5,731 bases of DNA from Sedimentisphaerales bacterium (GCA_030640865.1 DAOWIP010000274.1:1-5731), one strand, 5' to 3'; counted from the first letter of the stretch, positions 1 to 5,731 are shown. Notes: a model not told the origin generated them from the sequence alone. Numbers and translations are program-made.

Positions 1-22
1 AACCGTTCACACTTACCAGAAC

Positions 23-66
23 CCCCCGATCCCCGCCTACGGCGGGGACATGTTTTACACCGGGGG
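23..66. repeat. Nested hairpin: outer CCCCCG/CGGGGG stem enclosing an inner 8-bp hairpin
   Basis: The inner hairpin has arms 31-37 (CCCCGCC) and 41-47 (GGCGGGG) with a TAC loop; T30-A48 adds an eighth pair. An outer stem pairs 23-28 (CCCCCG) with 61-66 (CGGGGG). The outer element is preceded by AGAACCCC (18-25) and followed by CTAATAAAC, flanks that recur at the hairpins at 105-124, 231-250 and 4669-4689. One reading is that a short-loop hairpin landed inside an older hairpin's loop. There is no U-run after it, so it is not a typical intrinsic terminator. Confidence 0.6.
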
Positions 67-76
67 CTAATAAACC

Positions 77-91
77 CGGGCCACAGGCCCG
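77..91. repeat. Short hairpin, 6-bp stem with ACA loop
   Basis: Arms CGGGCC (77-82) and GGCCCG (86-91) enclose ACA (83-85), and CCCTAC follows. The three-base purine-flanked loop and the following 'TAC' resemble the hairpin at 159-175 (loop AGA, followed by GGTAC). I take it as a member of a short-loop intergenic repeat class. No function is visible. Confidence 0.5.
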
Positions 92-104
92 CCCTACTTA
101 AGAA

Positions 105-124
105 CCCCTGCTTAACAGCAGGGG
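105..124. repeat. Perfect 8-bp hairpin with TAAC loop and CTATT tail
   Basis: CCCCTGCT (105-112) pairs perfectly with AGCAGGGG (117-124) around TAAC. The 5' flank TAAGAAC (99-105) also occurs at 218-224, ahead of the hairpin at 231-250. The 3' flank CTATTTAAAAC matches CTATTATCAAAC after that same hairpin. The stem sequences differ while the loop type (TAAC/TAAA) and flanks are kept, so this is a family of structure-conserved repeats rather than simple duplicates. Confidence 0.65.
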
Positions 125-158
125 CTATTTAAAACCCCACGTAACAAGACTATTAATT

Positions 159-175
159 GCAGGCGAGACGCCTGC
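159..175. repeat. Perfect 7-bp hairpin with AGA loop
   Basis: GCAGGCG (159-165) pairs with CGCCTGC (169-175) around AGA, followed by GGTACAG and a T-run at 183-189. The T-run begins 7 nt after the stem, so a weak terminator for an unseen upstream gene is possible. The resemblance to the other short-loop hairpins here makes an intergenic repeat more likely. Confidence 0.55.
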
Positions 176-194
176 GGTACAGTTTTTTTCAGTC

Positions 195-207
195 GTCCCT
201 GTGGGAC
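195..207. repeat. GTCCC-TGT-GGGAC hairpin, copy 1
   Basis: A 5-bp stem (195-199 with 203-207) with loop TGT, in the context CGTCCC...GGGACT. It is a near-copy of the hairpin at 263-275 (loop TAC), and both are followed by an A/T-rich stretch. The loop base changes keep the stem intact. Confidence 0.6.
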
Positions 208-230
208 TAAAATAATATAAGAACAGGGTT

Positions 231-250
231 CCCAGCGATAAATCGCTGGG
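231..250. repeat. Perfect 8-bp hairpin with TAAA loop and CTATT tail
   Basis: CCCAGCGA (231-238) pairs perfectly with TCGCTGGG (243-250) around TAAA. It is followed by CTATTATCAAAC and then directly by the GTCCC hairpin at 263-275, so the two look like one composite two-hairpin unit (231-275). It belongs to the same class as the hairpin at 105-124. Confidence 0.65.
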
Positions 251-262
251 CTATTATCAAAC

Positions 263-275
263 GTCCCTACGGGAC
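263..275. repeat. GTCCC-TAC-GGGAC hairpin, copy 2
   Basis: A 5-bp stem (263-267 with 271-275) with loop TAC, in the same CGTCCC...GGGACT context as the copy at 195-207. It ends 16 nt before the guaB -35 box, so the repeat cluster runs right up to the promoter without entering it. Confidence 0.6.
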
Positions 276-291
276 TCAATAAATTTGCTCC

Positions 292-320
292 TTGACGAAT
301 GCCAGGCAAGGCGATATGAT
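292..320 (+). promoter_or_regulatory. Probable sigma70-type promoter of guaB
   Basis: TTGACG (292-297) and TATGAT (315-320) are separated by exactly 17 nt, and each hexamer matches the consensus at 5 of 6 positions. Transcription would begin near 327, giving a leader of about 60 nt before the guaB ATG at 389. It lies in the only stretch between the hairpin cluster and guaB and points the right way. No operator is certain, although the leader has a 9-nt direct repeat (338-346 and 382-390). Confidence 0.7.
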
Positions 321-337
321 GGCTGAACTATAAGTAA

Positions 338-390
338 GGCTGATATTTATCTTAATTGCTTGTTTGGCAATGTTTTATGAGGGCTGATAT
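338..390 (+). repeat. GGCTGATAT direct repeat in the guaB leader
   Basis: GGCTGATAT occurs at 338-346 and again at 382-390; a shorter GGCTGA is at 321-326. The second copy overlaps the proposed guaB ribosome-binding site and includes the first two bases of its start codon. The first copy, preceded by AAGG, would therefore mimic the initiation region. It may be chance, a duplicated protein-binding site, or a ribosome standby or decoy site; nothing here separates these options. Confidence 0.4.
379..383 (+). promoter_or_regulatory. guaB ribosome-binding site (decides the ATG at 389)
   Basis: GAGGG ends 5 nt before the ATG at 389. The in-frame alternatives, TTG at 356 and ATG at 377, have no purine-rich motif at a usable distance. 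The protein from 389 begins [17 protein letters not shown], which is how IMP dehydrogenases normally begin. Confidence 0.65.
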
Positions 391-1858
391 GCAGGAAAAG
401 ATTGCAGGTCAAGGGATTACCTTCGATGATGTGCTGCTTGTGCCGGGGCGGAGCGACTTTCTGCCGCGAGAAGCGAAAACGAACACAAGACTGACACGGA
501 ATATCTCAATGAATATACCGCTGGTCAGCTCGCCAATGGATACCGTAACAGAGTCGGCGCTGGCGATTGCGCTGGCCCAGGAAGGCGGGATCGGGATTGT
601 CCATAAAAACCTGACCATCGAACAGCAACGCCGGGAAGTCGATAAGGTCAAACGCAGCGAAAATGGGGTGATCCTCGACCCGGTAACACTGGGACCACGA
701 GATCATGTCCGACAAGCACGAAAACTGATGACCGAACAGAATATATCAGGTGTGCCAATCGTAGATGGAGAAAGTAAGCTGGTGGGGATACTGACACGCC
801 GCGATCTGAAATTTCTGGAAGACGATGAGCAATATATCGAATCAGTTATGACGCAGGAGAATCTGGTAACAGGCAAGCCAGAGACAACGTTAGAGCAGGC
901 AGAGACAATACTGAACAAACATAAAATAGAAAAACTGCTGCTGATAAACAAGGACGGGACACTGGCGGGACTTATTACGATGCGGGACATCGAACAGATA
1001 CGAGAGTTTCCAGACGCCAGCCGAGACGAACGAGGGCGACTACGGGTAGGAGCGTCCGTAGGCGTGAACGATCTGGAACGAGTAGAACAATTGATCGGCG
1101 CAGATGTGGACGTGATCGTCGTTGATTCGGCACATGGGCACTCGCAAAATGTAATCGAAACAATTCGACTGATTCGAAAACAATGGAATATCGATATCAT
1201 CGCCGGTAACGTGGCGACAAGTGAAGCGGCAAAGGACCTTATCCAGGCGGGGGCCGACGCCATCCGAGTGGGGATCGGGCCGGGGGCAATCTGTACAACA
1301 CGAGTGGTCAGCGGTGTAGGTGTGCCGCAGATAACAGCAATAATGGACTGTGCGCAATTGGCGGATGAATATAAGGTGCCGGTTATCGCGGATGGAGGGA
1401 TACGGCACAGCGGAGATATAACAAAAGCAATAGCAGCAGGAGCGTCGTCAGTAATGATGGGGTCTCTGTTCGCCGGGCTTGATGAGTCGCCAGGGAAACT
1501 GGTGATATACAAAGGAAGACGATTCAAAGAATATCGCGGTATGGGCTCGTTGGGAGCAATGGTGGTCGGCGGTGGAGAAAGATACGGCCAACCGAGCGGG
1601 CAGGCAGGTAAACTGGTGCCGGAAGGCGTGGAGGGACGTGTGCCGTATCGTGGGCCGTTGTCCGAATATGTGTATCAACTGGTAGGCGGACTGCGGGCAG
1701 GGATGGGCTATTGCGGTACGGCGGACATCGATTCGCTGCGAAAGAAGAGCCGGTTCACGAGAGTAACACAGGCAGGGGTAACAGAAAGCCATCCGCACGA
1801 CATAACCATCACGCACGAGGCGCCGAATTATACGCTCGGTGTACCAATGGAACAGTAG
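389..1858 (+). CDS. guaB: IMP dehydrogenase
   Basis: This enzyme oxidises IMP to XMP with NAD+, the first committed step towards GMP, in the cytoplasm. From the ATG at 389 it is 489 residues, the usual bacterial length; starts at 356 (TTG) or 377 would add 11 or 4 unsupported residues. Seen in sequence: the N-terminal FDDVLLVPG strand; two tandem CBS domains at about 92-207 ([29 protein letters not shown]) inserted in the (beta/alpha)8 barrel; the catalytic loop [11 protein letters not shown] with Cys302; the IMP-phosphate loop GGIRHSGD; the flap RGMGSLGAM; and the Arg398-Tyr399 pair that activates water in this family. The C-terminus [12 protein letters not shown] is typical. One oddity is Ala300, where the family normally has Ser (GPGSICTT). 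It follows a good promoter, and guaA lies 212 nt downstream. Its codons often end in A (CGA, ACA, ATA). Identification is secure. Confidence 0.97.
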   Translation: MQEKIAGQGITFDDVLLVPGRSDFLPREAKTNTRLTRNISMNIPLVSSPMDTVTESALAIALAQEGGIGIVHKNLTIEQQRREVDKVKRSENGVILDPVTLGPRDHVRQARKLMTEQNISGVPIVDGESKLVGILTRRDLKFLEDDEQYIESVMTQENLVTGKPETTLEQAETILNKHKIEKLLLINKDGTLAGLITMRDIEQIREFPDASRDERGRLRVGASVGVNDLERVEQLIGADVDVIVVDSAHGHSQNVIETIRLIRKQWNIDIIAGNVATSEAAKDLIQAGADAIRVGIGPGAICTTRVVSGVGVPQITAIMDCAQLADEYKVPVIADGGIRHSGDITKAIAAGASSVMMGSLFAGLDESPGKLVIYKGRRFKEYRGMGSLGAMVVGGGERYGQPSGQAGKLVPEGVEGRVPYRGPLSEYVYQLVGGLRAGMGYCGTADIDSLRKKSRFTRVTQAGVTESHPHDITITHEAPNYTLGVPMEQ

Positions 1859-1886
1859 AGAGTGAAGAGTGAAGAGTGGAGAGTAG
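1859..1886. repeat. Four-copy 7-mer tandem repeat just after guaB
   Basis: Four heptamers follow the guaB stop codon without a gap: AGAGTGA (1859-1865), AGAGTGA (1866-1872), AGAGTGG (1873-1879) and AGAGTAG (1880-1886). The first two are identical, and the last two each differ by one base from the first or from each other. The tract is purine-only except for the T in each unit. It is non-coding in the guaB frame and may vary in length between strains by slippage. No function is evident. Confidence 0.75.
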
Positions 1887-1920
1887 GTATTGTCCCAAAA
1901 TTTGGTGGCAAAGAAGTATT

Positions 1921-2004
1921 TGACATATTGTCATTATAGCCGAAAAAATCTTCCTTTTTCTCCACCCCGAAAAAGAGTATTTTTTCTCGGCATGACGATT
2001 GTCA
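1921..2004 (+). terminator. Nested inverted repeat between guaB and guaA, possible terminator
   Basis: From outside in: TGACATATTGTCA (1921-1933) and TGACGATTGTCA (1993-2004) are each palindromic and also complementary to each other. GCCGA plus an A-run (1939-1948) pairs with a T-run plus TCGGC (1981-1991), with one bulged C. An inner 7-bp stem CTTTTTC/GAAAAAG (1954-1960 with 1969-1975) closes an 8-nt loop. The T-run at 1980-1985 after the inner stem fits an intrinsic terminator, but the inner stem is A/T-rich and weak. It could instead be a small non-autonomous mobile element or a regulatory structure. The palindromes could also be protein-binding sites. Confidence 0.45.
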
Positions 2005-2054
2005 GTTAACGAATGATAACCTTACTTGTTTCTTAATACTATTTTGCCTATGTA

Positions 2055-2060
2055 GAAGGA
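2055..2060 (+). promoter_or_regulatory. guaA ribosome-binding site
   Basis: GAAGGA lies 10 nt before the ATG at 2071, slightly long but workable spacing. It supports this ATG, which also gives the expected GMP synthase N-terminus ([18 protein letters not shown]). I see no strong promoter in 2005-2054; the candidate -35/-10 pairs match poorly. Confidence 0.55.
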
Positions 2061-2070
2061 TAGTACGCGG

Positions 2071-3609
2071 ATGGAAGAAACGATTGCGATATTGGATTTC
2101 GGTAGTCAGTACGGGCAGTTGATCGCGCGGCGGGTGCGGGAACATAATGTCTATAGCGAACTTTGCCGATATGATATTTCCGTTGCCGAGTTGGGTCGCA
2201 AGAACCTGAAAGGGATTATCCTGAGCGGTGGGCCGGCGAGCGTGTATGAAAAAGACGCGCCACGATGCGATCCGGGAATATTCGAGTTGGGGGTGCCGGT
2301 GCTGGGTATCTGCTACGGTATGCAGATCGGCTGCGAACTGCTGGGCGGCAGGATCGGGCTGGCACACTCACGGGAGTATGGTTCGACAAAACTGCAATTG
2401 CTGAAAACCGACGCCCTGCTGGGACATCTGTCAGGCGAAAAAACAGTCTGGATGAGCCACGGGGATCAGGTAACAGAACTGTCAGATGATTTTGTCGCGA
2501 TGGGAACGACACTTACGTGTTCATACGCGGCGGTGCGACACAAAAAAGTGGCTTTTTTCGGGGTGCAGTTTCATCCGGAAGTAACGCATACGCCGTGCGG
2601 GACACAAATATTTCAGAACTTTCTGTACGATATCTGCCGATGCAAAGGCGACTGGCAGATGGGTAATTTCGTCGAGCAGGCCTGCGAAAATATACGCAAA
2701 CAAGTAGGCAAAGCGACCGTAATCTGCGGGCTTAGCGGAGGAGTGGATTCGTCAGTGGTGGCGGCACTGCTGCGACGAGCAATCGGCGAACAACTGATCT
2801 GCATTTTCGTCGATAACGGACTTTTGAGAAAAGGAGAACGAGATAATGTCGAAACAACCTTTCGCGATCACTTTCAGCTTGACCTGCGGGTGGTGGATTG
2901 GTCCGAACAGTTCCTCAATCGGCTGGCCGGGGTTACAGATCCTCAACAAAAGCGACGCATTATCGGGCACGAGTTCATCGAAGCCTTTGTCAGCGCGGCT
3001 GATCGTATCGGCAGCGCAAAGTTTCTCGCCCAGGGGACCCTCTACCCAGACGTTATCGAATCGGGTAACAAGGACGGCAACCCGGCGGCCAATATTAAAC
3101 TCCATCACAACGTCGGAGGCCTTCCGGAAAAACTGGGTTTTGAATTAGTCGAGCCGCTGCGGAATCTGTTCAAAGATGAAGTACGAGTGCTGGGCGAACA
3201 TCTTGGACTGCCGGGAAATCTTGTCTGGCGTCATCCGTTTCCAGGGCCGGGGCTGGCAGTGCGGATTATAGGAGATGTTACGCCGGAGAGACTGGCGGTA
3301 CTGCGAGAAGCAGACGAGATTTTGATCGAGGAAATTACCGCGGCGGGACTGTATCGGGGAATCGGGCAGGCGTTGGCGGTACTGCTGCCGATAAGCTCCG
3401 TTGGTGTGATGGGCGACGGACGCAGCTATGAAAACGTTATCGCCCTGCGGGCAGTCGAAACAAAAGACTTTATGACGGCAGACTGGGTGCATATTCCCTA
3501 CGAAGTGCTTGGTCGGATTTCCAGCCGAATTATCAATGAAGTACGCGGTGTGAACCGTGTGGTCTATGACATATCCAGTAAACCGCCGGCAACGATCGAG
3601 TGGGAATGA
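2071..3609 (+). CDS. guaA: GMP synthase (glutamine-hydrolysing)
   Basis: It converts XMP, ATP and glutamine to GMP, the step after GuaB, in the cytoplasm. At 512 residues it is close to the usual bacterial length. Domain order is canonical. The N-terminal class I glutamine amidotransferase (about 4-190) has the nucleophile elbow GICYGMQ with Cys81 and the His168/Glu170 partners in QFHPE. The ATP-pyrophosphatase domain has the P-loop LSGGVDSS (Ser222-Ser227). The C-terminal XMP-binding and dimerisation domain carries [19 protein letters not shown] and the terminal KPPATIEWE. All key residues are present and there is no sign of truncation or frameshift. The start has a GAAGGA site upstream. The gene follows guaB in the common order, but the 212-nt structured gap leaves open whether it is co-transcribed or has its own promoter. 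Identification is secure. Confidence 0.98.
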   Translation: MEETIAILDFGSQYGQLIARRVREHNVYSELCRYDISVAELGRKNLKGIILSGGPASVYEKDAPRCDPGIFELGVPVLGICYGMQIGCELLGGRIGLAHSREYGSTKLQLLKTDALLGHLSGEKTVWMSHGDQVTELSDDFVAMGTTLTCSYAAVRHKKVAFFGVQFHPEVTHTPCGTQIFQNFLYDICRCKGDWQMGNFVEQACENIRKQVGKATVICGLSGGVDSSVVAALLRRAIGEQLICIFVDNGLLRKGERDNVETTFRDHFQLDLRVVDWSEQFLNRLAGVTDPQQKRRIIGHEFIEAFVSAADRIGSAKFLAQGTLYPDVIESGNKDGNPAANIKLHHNVGGLPEKLGFELVEPLRNLFKDEVRVLGEHLGLPGNLVWRHPFPGPGLAVRIIGDVTPERLAVLREADEILIEEITAAGLYRGIGQALAVLLPISSVGVMGDGRSYENVIALRAVETKDFMTADWVHIPYEVLGRISSRIINEVRGVNRVVYDISSKPPATIEWE

Positions 3610-3658
3610 CAGAGAAATATATAGTATATGGATATTACGAATACAACGGATGGCATAG

Positions 3659-4627
3659 ATGTTAGATCAGATGTCCGGTAAAATAAAACATAGAGCACCT
3701 CGTAACAAAACAATCACTCTGACAGAAGATGAAAGGCCCTGTTATGAATTGCGTCTTTTACAGTTGAGCGGCGAATCTGAATTAGACGCAATCATTGACC
3801 GAACCATTTGTCAGGATGTTTTCGAGGTAATTGGCTGGATGCCGGACAATTCAGTCGATCTTGTCATCGCGGATCCGCCGTATAATCTCAATAAATCATT
3901 TAACGGGCGTTTGTTTTCTCAACAATCTCTGGACGAATATGAAAAATATCTGGAATCCTGGATACCTGAGCTTGTTCGAATATTAAAGCCCACTTCCTCA
4001 ATTTATATATGTGGGGACTGGCGATCATCGGCGGCTATTCATAAGATAGGCGCAAAACATTTTACTGTCAGGAATCGTATTACATGGGAGCGGGAAAAGG
4101 GACGCGGGTCGAAAAAAAACTGGAAAAACTGCTCCGAAGACATCTGGTTCTTTACGATGTCTGATAATTATACGTTCAATATTGATGAGGTCAAACTGAA
4201 ACGTCGTGTCATCGCTCCATATACCCACAAAGACGGGACGCCAAAAGACTGGGAAGAAACAAACGAAGGGCGTTTTCGCGCAACACATCCGTCTAATATC
4301 TGGACCGATATTTCCGTACCTTTCTGGTCTATGCCGGAAAACACCGACCATCCGACTCAAAAGCCGGAAAAACTTCTGGCAAAACTGATACTGGCAAGCT
4401 CAAATGAAGGTGATGTTGTATTCGATCCATTCGCAGGTGTCGGCACAACGTCGGTCGCGGCTAAGAAACTGAATCGCCATTACATAGGCGTCGAAATAGA
4501 TAAAACATACTGCTGCCTGGCTGAAAAACGTTTGGAGATTGCTGATAAAATCAAGTATATTCAAGGCTATACCGACGGCTGTTTTTGGGAAAGAAATAGT
4601 AAGAAAACCATGACTACTGTTGTATAA
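3659..4627 (+). CDS. Site-specific DNA methyltransferase, beta class, probably N6-adenine
   Basis: It transfers a methyl group from S-adenosylmethionine to a base in a short DNA target, which cannot be read from sequence. In this 322-residue protein the catalytic motif IV DPPYNL (Asp72-Leu77) precedes motif X (HPTQKPEKL from His231) and the SAM-binding motif I FDPFAGVGTT (255-264), the order that defines the beta class. DPPY usually means N6-adenine; N4-cytosine is less likely. The region between (about 130-230, with WEREKGRGSKKNWKN and a Lys/Arg-rich stretch) should hold the target-recognition segment. All core motifs are intact. No restriction endonuclease gene is in the window; guaA lies 49 nt upstream and a URO-D-like gene follows, so it looks like an orphan. 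It seems richer in A/T-ending codons than guaA, which hints at transfer. No convincing ribosome-binding site precedes the ATG; an in-frame ATG at 3671 is an alternative. Confidence 0.9.
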   Translation: MLDQMSGKIKHRAPRNKTITLTEDERPCYELRLLQLSGESELDAIIDRTICQDVFEVIGWMPDNSVDLVIADPPYNLNKSFNGRLFSQQSLDEYEKYLESWIPELVRILKPTSSIYICGDWRSSAAIHKIGAKHFTVRNRITWEREKGRGSKKNWKNCSEDIWFFTMSDNYTFNIDEVKLKRRVIAPYTHKDGTPKDWEETNEGRFRATHPSNIWTDISVPFWSMPENTDHPTQKPEKLLAKLILASSNEGDVVFDPFAGVGTTSVAAKKLNRHYIGVEIDKTYCCLAEKRLEIADKIKYIQGYTDGCFWERNSKKTMTTVV

Positions 4628-4668
4628 TGTTCTAACCCGGCGAAACCGGAACCAAGCAGGAAGCTAAA

Positions 4669-4689
4669 CCCCCGGCATAAAGCCGGTGG
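4669..4689. repeat. Hairpin with ATAAA loop and CTAAAT tail
   Basis: CCGGC (4672-4676) pairs with GCCGG (4682-4686) around ATAAA. After one C/T mismatch, two more G-C pairs extend the stem to 4669 and 4689. GCTAAA occurs on both sides (4663-4668 and after 4689), and the CTAAATAAC tail resembles those of the hairpins at 23-66, 105-124 and 231-250. It may slow or end methyltransferase transcription, but it lacks a U-run, so an intergenic repeat is the better call. Confidence 0.55.
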
Positions 4690-4722
4690 CTAAATAACAA
4701 AGACAAGAAAAGCGAGACTATA

Positions 4723-5715
4723 ATGAGCGACACTATGGAACAACTGTATGCTGAACGGATGAAACGCTACGTAACGGCAATGCGAAACGAGAAGCCGGAT
4801 AAGATTCCGATACGGCCGTTCGTGGCGGAGTTCACGGCCAAGTATGCCGGCTATAACTGCCAGGAAGTAACCCACGATTACACCAAGGCCTTTGACGCAG
4901 TACTCAAGTGCGCGGCGGATTTCGACTGGGACGCAATGGTGGCAAATATGGTCTATGTGTGGACGGGACTGACACAGGCTATCGGGACGAAATATTACGG
5001 CGTACCCGGAATCGACGTTCCACCCGATACGGGGTTTCAGTATCGCGAGCCGCCGGAAGATAAGGCGTTTATGAAGCCGGAGGAATACGATCAACTTATC
5101 GAGGACCCAACAGGCTTCCTGTTCAACGTCTGGCTGCCGCGTACTTCTCATGATGTACAGTCGATCGGTGAGCCGACGACGTTTCGTAATAATATGTCTT
5201 TCCTGAAGGGCGGGATGGCGATGCTGTCGTACTTTAACGCATACGGGCCACATATCGAGCGTATGCGGACAGAGACGGGGACGGTCTCGGCGATAGCGGG
5301 AATCCTTAAGGCGCCGTTAGATATTATCGCCGACAAAATGCGAGGCTATATCGGTCTTGTAATGGACCTTTTAGAACGGCCCGATAAGGTGCTGGCGGCA
5401 TGCGAGTCACTAATGCCTCATCTGCTGCACGTGGCCCTTTCCGGGGCAGACCCGGACAAGAACGTGCCCATCACAATCTGGATGCACCGGGGGTGTGTGC
5501 CGTTTATCACGCACGAACATTTCAATAAATTCTATTGGCCGACACTTAAACCGATTGTCGAGGAAATTTGGGCGCGTGGCCATCAGGTCCTATTTTATGC
5601 CGAGGGAAGATGGGCGCCTCATCTTGAATCGTTCCTCGAACTGCCTGAAAAAAGCATTATTTATCATTGTGATCAGGACGACGTATTCGAGGTGCATAAA
5701 AAAATCAAACATTAA
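4723..5715 (+). CDS. Uroporphyrinogen decarboxylase-superfamily protein, probably interrupted
   Basis: The 330 residues read as a URO-D-like barrel protein of the group related to corrinoid and coenzyme M methyltransferases (MtaA/CmuA type), not HemE proper. Seen: the N-terminal MKRYVTAMRNEKPDKIPIRPF, HRGCVPFITHEHFNKFYWP in the middle, and LFYAEGRWAPHLE (Glu294-Trp297), where MtaA-type enzymes have a zinc-binding His-X-Cys. The zinc site is therefore absent there; Cys316 is the only nearby cysteine. Substrate is unknown; methyl transfer is a guess from the family. Full-length relatives run roughly 40-70 residues longer. The frame closes with TAA at 5713-5715, yet the next in-frame codons read Phe-Ala-Ile-Ser-Gly, matching the family's continuation, so the gene is probably a nonsense mutant, a sequencing error, or cut off by the window. 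An in-frame ATG at 4735 is an equally possible start; the upstream site is weak. Confidence 0.8.
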   Translation: MSDTMEQLYAERMKRYVTAMRNEKPDKIPIRPFVAEFTAKYAGYNCQEVTHDYTKAFDAVLKCAADFDWDAMVANMVYVWTGLTQAIGTKYYGVPGIDVPPDTGFQYREPPEDKAFMKPEEYDQLIEDPTGFLFNVWLPRTSHDVQSIGEPTTFRNNMSFLKGGMAMLSYFNAYGPHIERMRTETGTVSAIAGILKAPLDIIADKMRGYIGLVMDLLERPDKVLAACESLMPHLLHVALSGADPDKNVPITIWMHRGCVPFITHEHFNKFYWPTLKPIVEEIWARGHQVLFYAEGRWAPHLESFLELPEKSIIYHCDQDDVFEVHKKIKH

Positions 5716-5731
5716 TTCGCTATCAGCGGCG
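5716..5731 (+). other. Apparent in-frame continuation of the URO-D-like gene past TAA
   Basis: Directly after the TAA, the same frame reads FAISG plus a partial G codon. In URO-D-like proteins a 'HKFCISGGIP'-type segment follows the strand ending in DVFEVHKK. With Lys in place of the stop (AAA to TAA is one change), the text would be KIKHKFAISG. The window ends here, so the rest of the domain cannot be seen. Confidence 0.55.

Noticed and set aside
356..388. N-terminal extension of GuaB from TTG at 356
   Set aside because: The extra 11 residues ([11 protein letters not shown]) are not IMPDH-like, and no ribosome-binding site lies close to 356. The ATG at 389 has GAGGG 5 nt upstream.
703..1527. 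Long minus-strand open frame of 274 codons across guaB
   Set aside because: It is the antisense shadow of a clearly recognised gene, gives a low-complexity Ser/Arg/Ile-rich product, and resembles no family I know.
1920..1925. Perfect TTGACA as the -35 box of a guaA promoter
   Set aside because: 17 nt downstream lies an A-run with no -10-like hexamer, and the bases are better explained as the outer palindrome of the 1921-2004 structure.
3628..3681. 17-codon open frame (ATG GAT ATT ...) overlapping the methyltransferase start
   Set aside because: It has no convincing ribosome-binding site, is very short, and shows no leader-peptide feature such as a run of one amino acid or an attenuator hairpin.
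4623..4628. Perfect TATAAT at the methyltransferase stop codon, a possible promoter for the URO-D-like gene
   Set aside because: The -35 position (TAAGAA) is a poor match and there is no extended -10 TGN. The leader length would be plausible, but the evidence is too thin to annotate.
4719..4724. Perfect TATAAT just before the URO-D-like gene
   Set aside because: It overlaps the start codon at 4723, has no -35 box 17 nt upstream, and would start transcription inside the coding region.
5713..5715. Stop-codon reassignment or recoding at the URO-D TAA
   Set aside because: TAA also ends the methyltransferase gene normally, and known Sec and Pyl recoding use TGA and TAG. A mutation or sequencing error is simpler.

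Overview
The window holds four protein genes, all on the + strand, with hairpin-rich intergenic DNA. In order they are: guaB (IMP dehydrogenase, 389-1858), guaA (glutamine-hydrolysing GMP synthase, 2071-3609), a beta-class DNA methyltransferase with no visible restriction partner (3659-4627), and a URO-D-superfamily protein (4723-5715) whose frame is closed by a TAA but appears to continue to the window edge. I found no tRNA, rRNA, CRISPR array or transposase gene.

Region by region: bases 1-288 carry no gene and are packed with seven short GC-rich hairpins of at least two kinds. A well-formed sigma70-type promoter (TTGACG, 17 nt, TATGAT, 292-320) sits just after them and is placed to transcribe guaB. 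The 212-nt guaB-guaA gap has a four-copy 7-mer tandem repeat right after the guaB stop, then an 84-nt nested inverted repeat bounded by two TGAC/GTCA palindromes, then a ribosome-binding site for guaA. The guaA-methyltransferase gap is 49 nt and nearly featureless. The methyltransferase-URO-D gap (95 nt) holds another hairpin whose 3' flank resembles those at 1-288.

Functionally, GuaB oxidises IMP to XMP and GuaA aminates XMP to GMP, so the first half is the two-step GMP branch of purine synthesis in the common guaB-guaA order. The methyltransferase and the URO-D-like gene have no obvious link to that pathway. They look like accessory neighbours rather than operon partners, though nothing visible excludes some readthrough from guaA.

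Organism: a bacterium of roughly balanced base composition. The methyltransferase stretch looks somewhat more A/T-rich by eye. The URO-D-like paralogue (a type abundant in anaerobes using corrinoid and methyl-transfer chemistry) together with hairpin-dense spacers suggests an anaerobic bacterium, possibly a planctomycete of the Phycisphaerae/Sedimentisphaerales type. This is a weak inference; guaB and guaA themselves are too universal to decide it.

The best leads are the in-frame TAA in the URO-D-like gene, with family-like residues continuing after it, and the hairpin collection with shared flanks but different stems. I see no convincing new multi-gene system.
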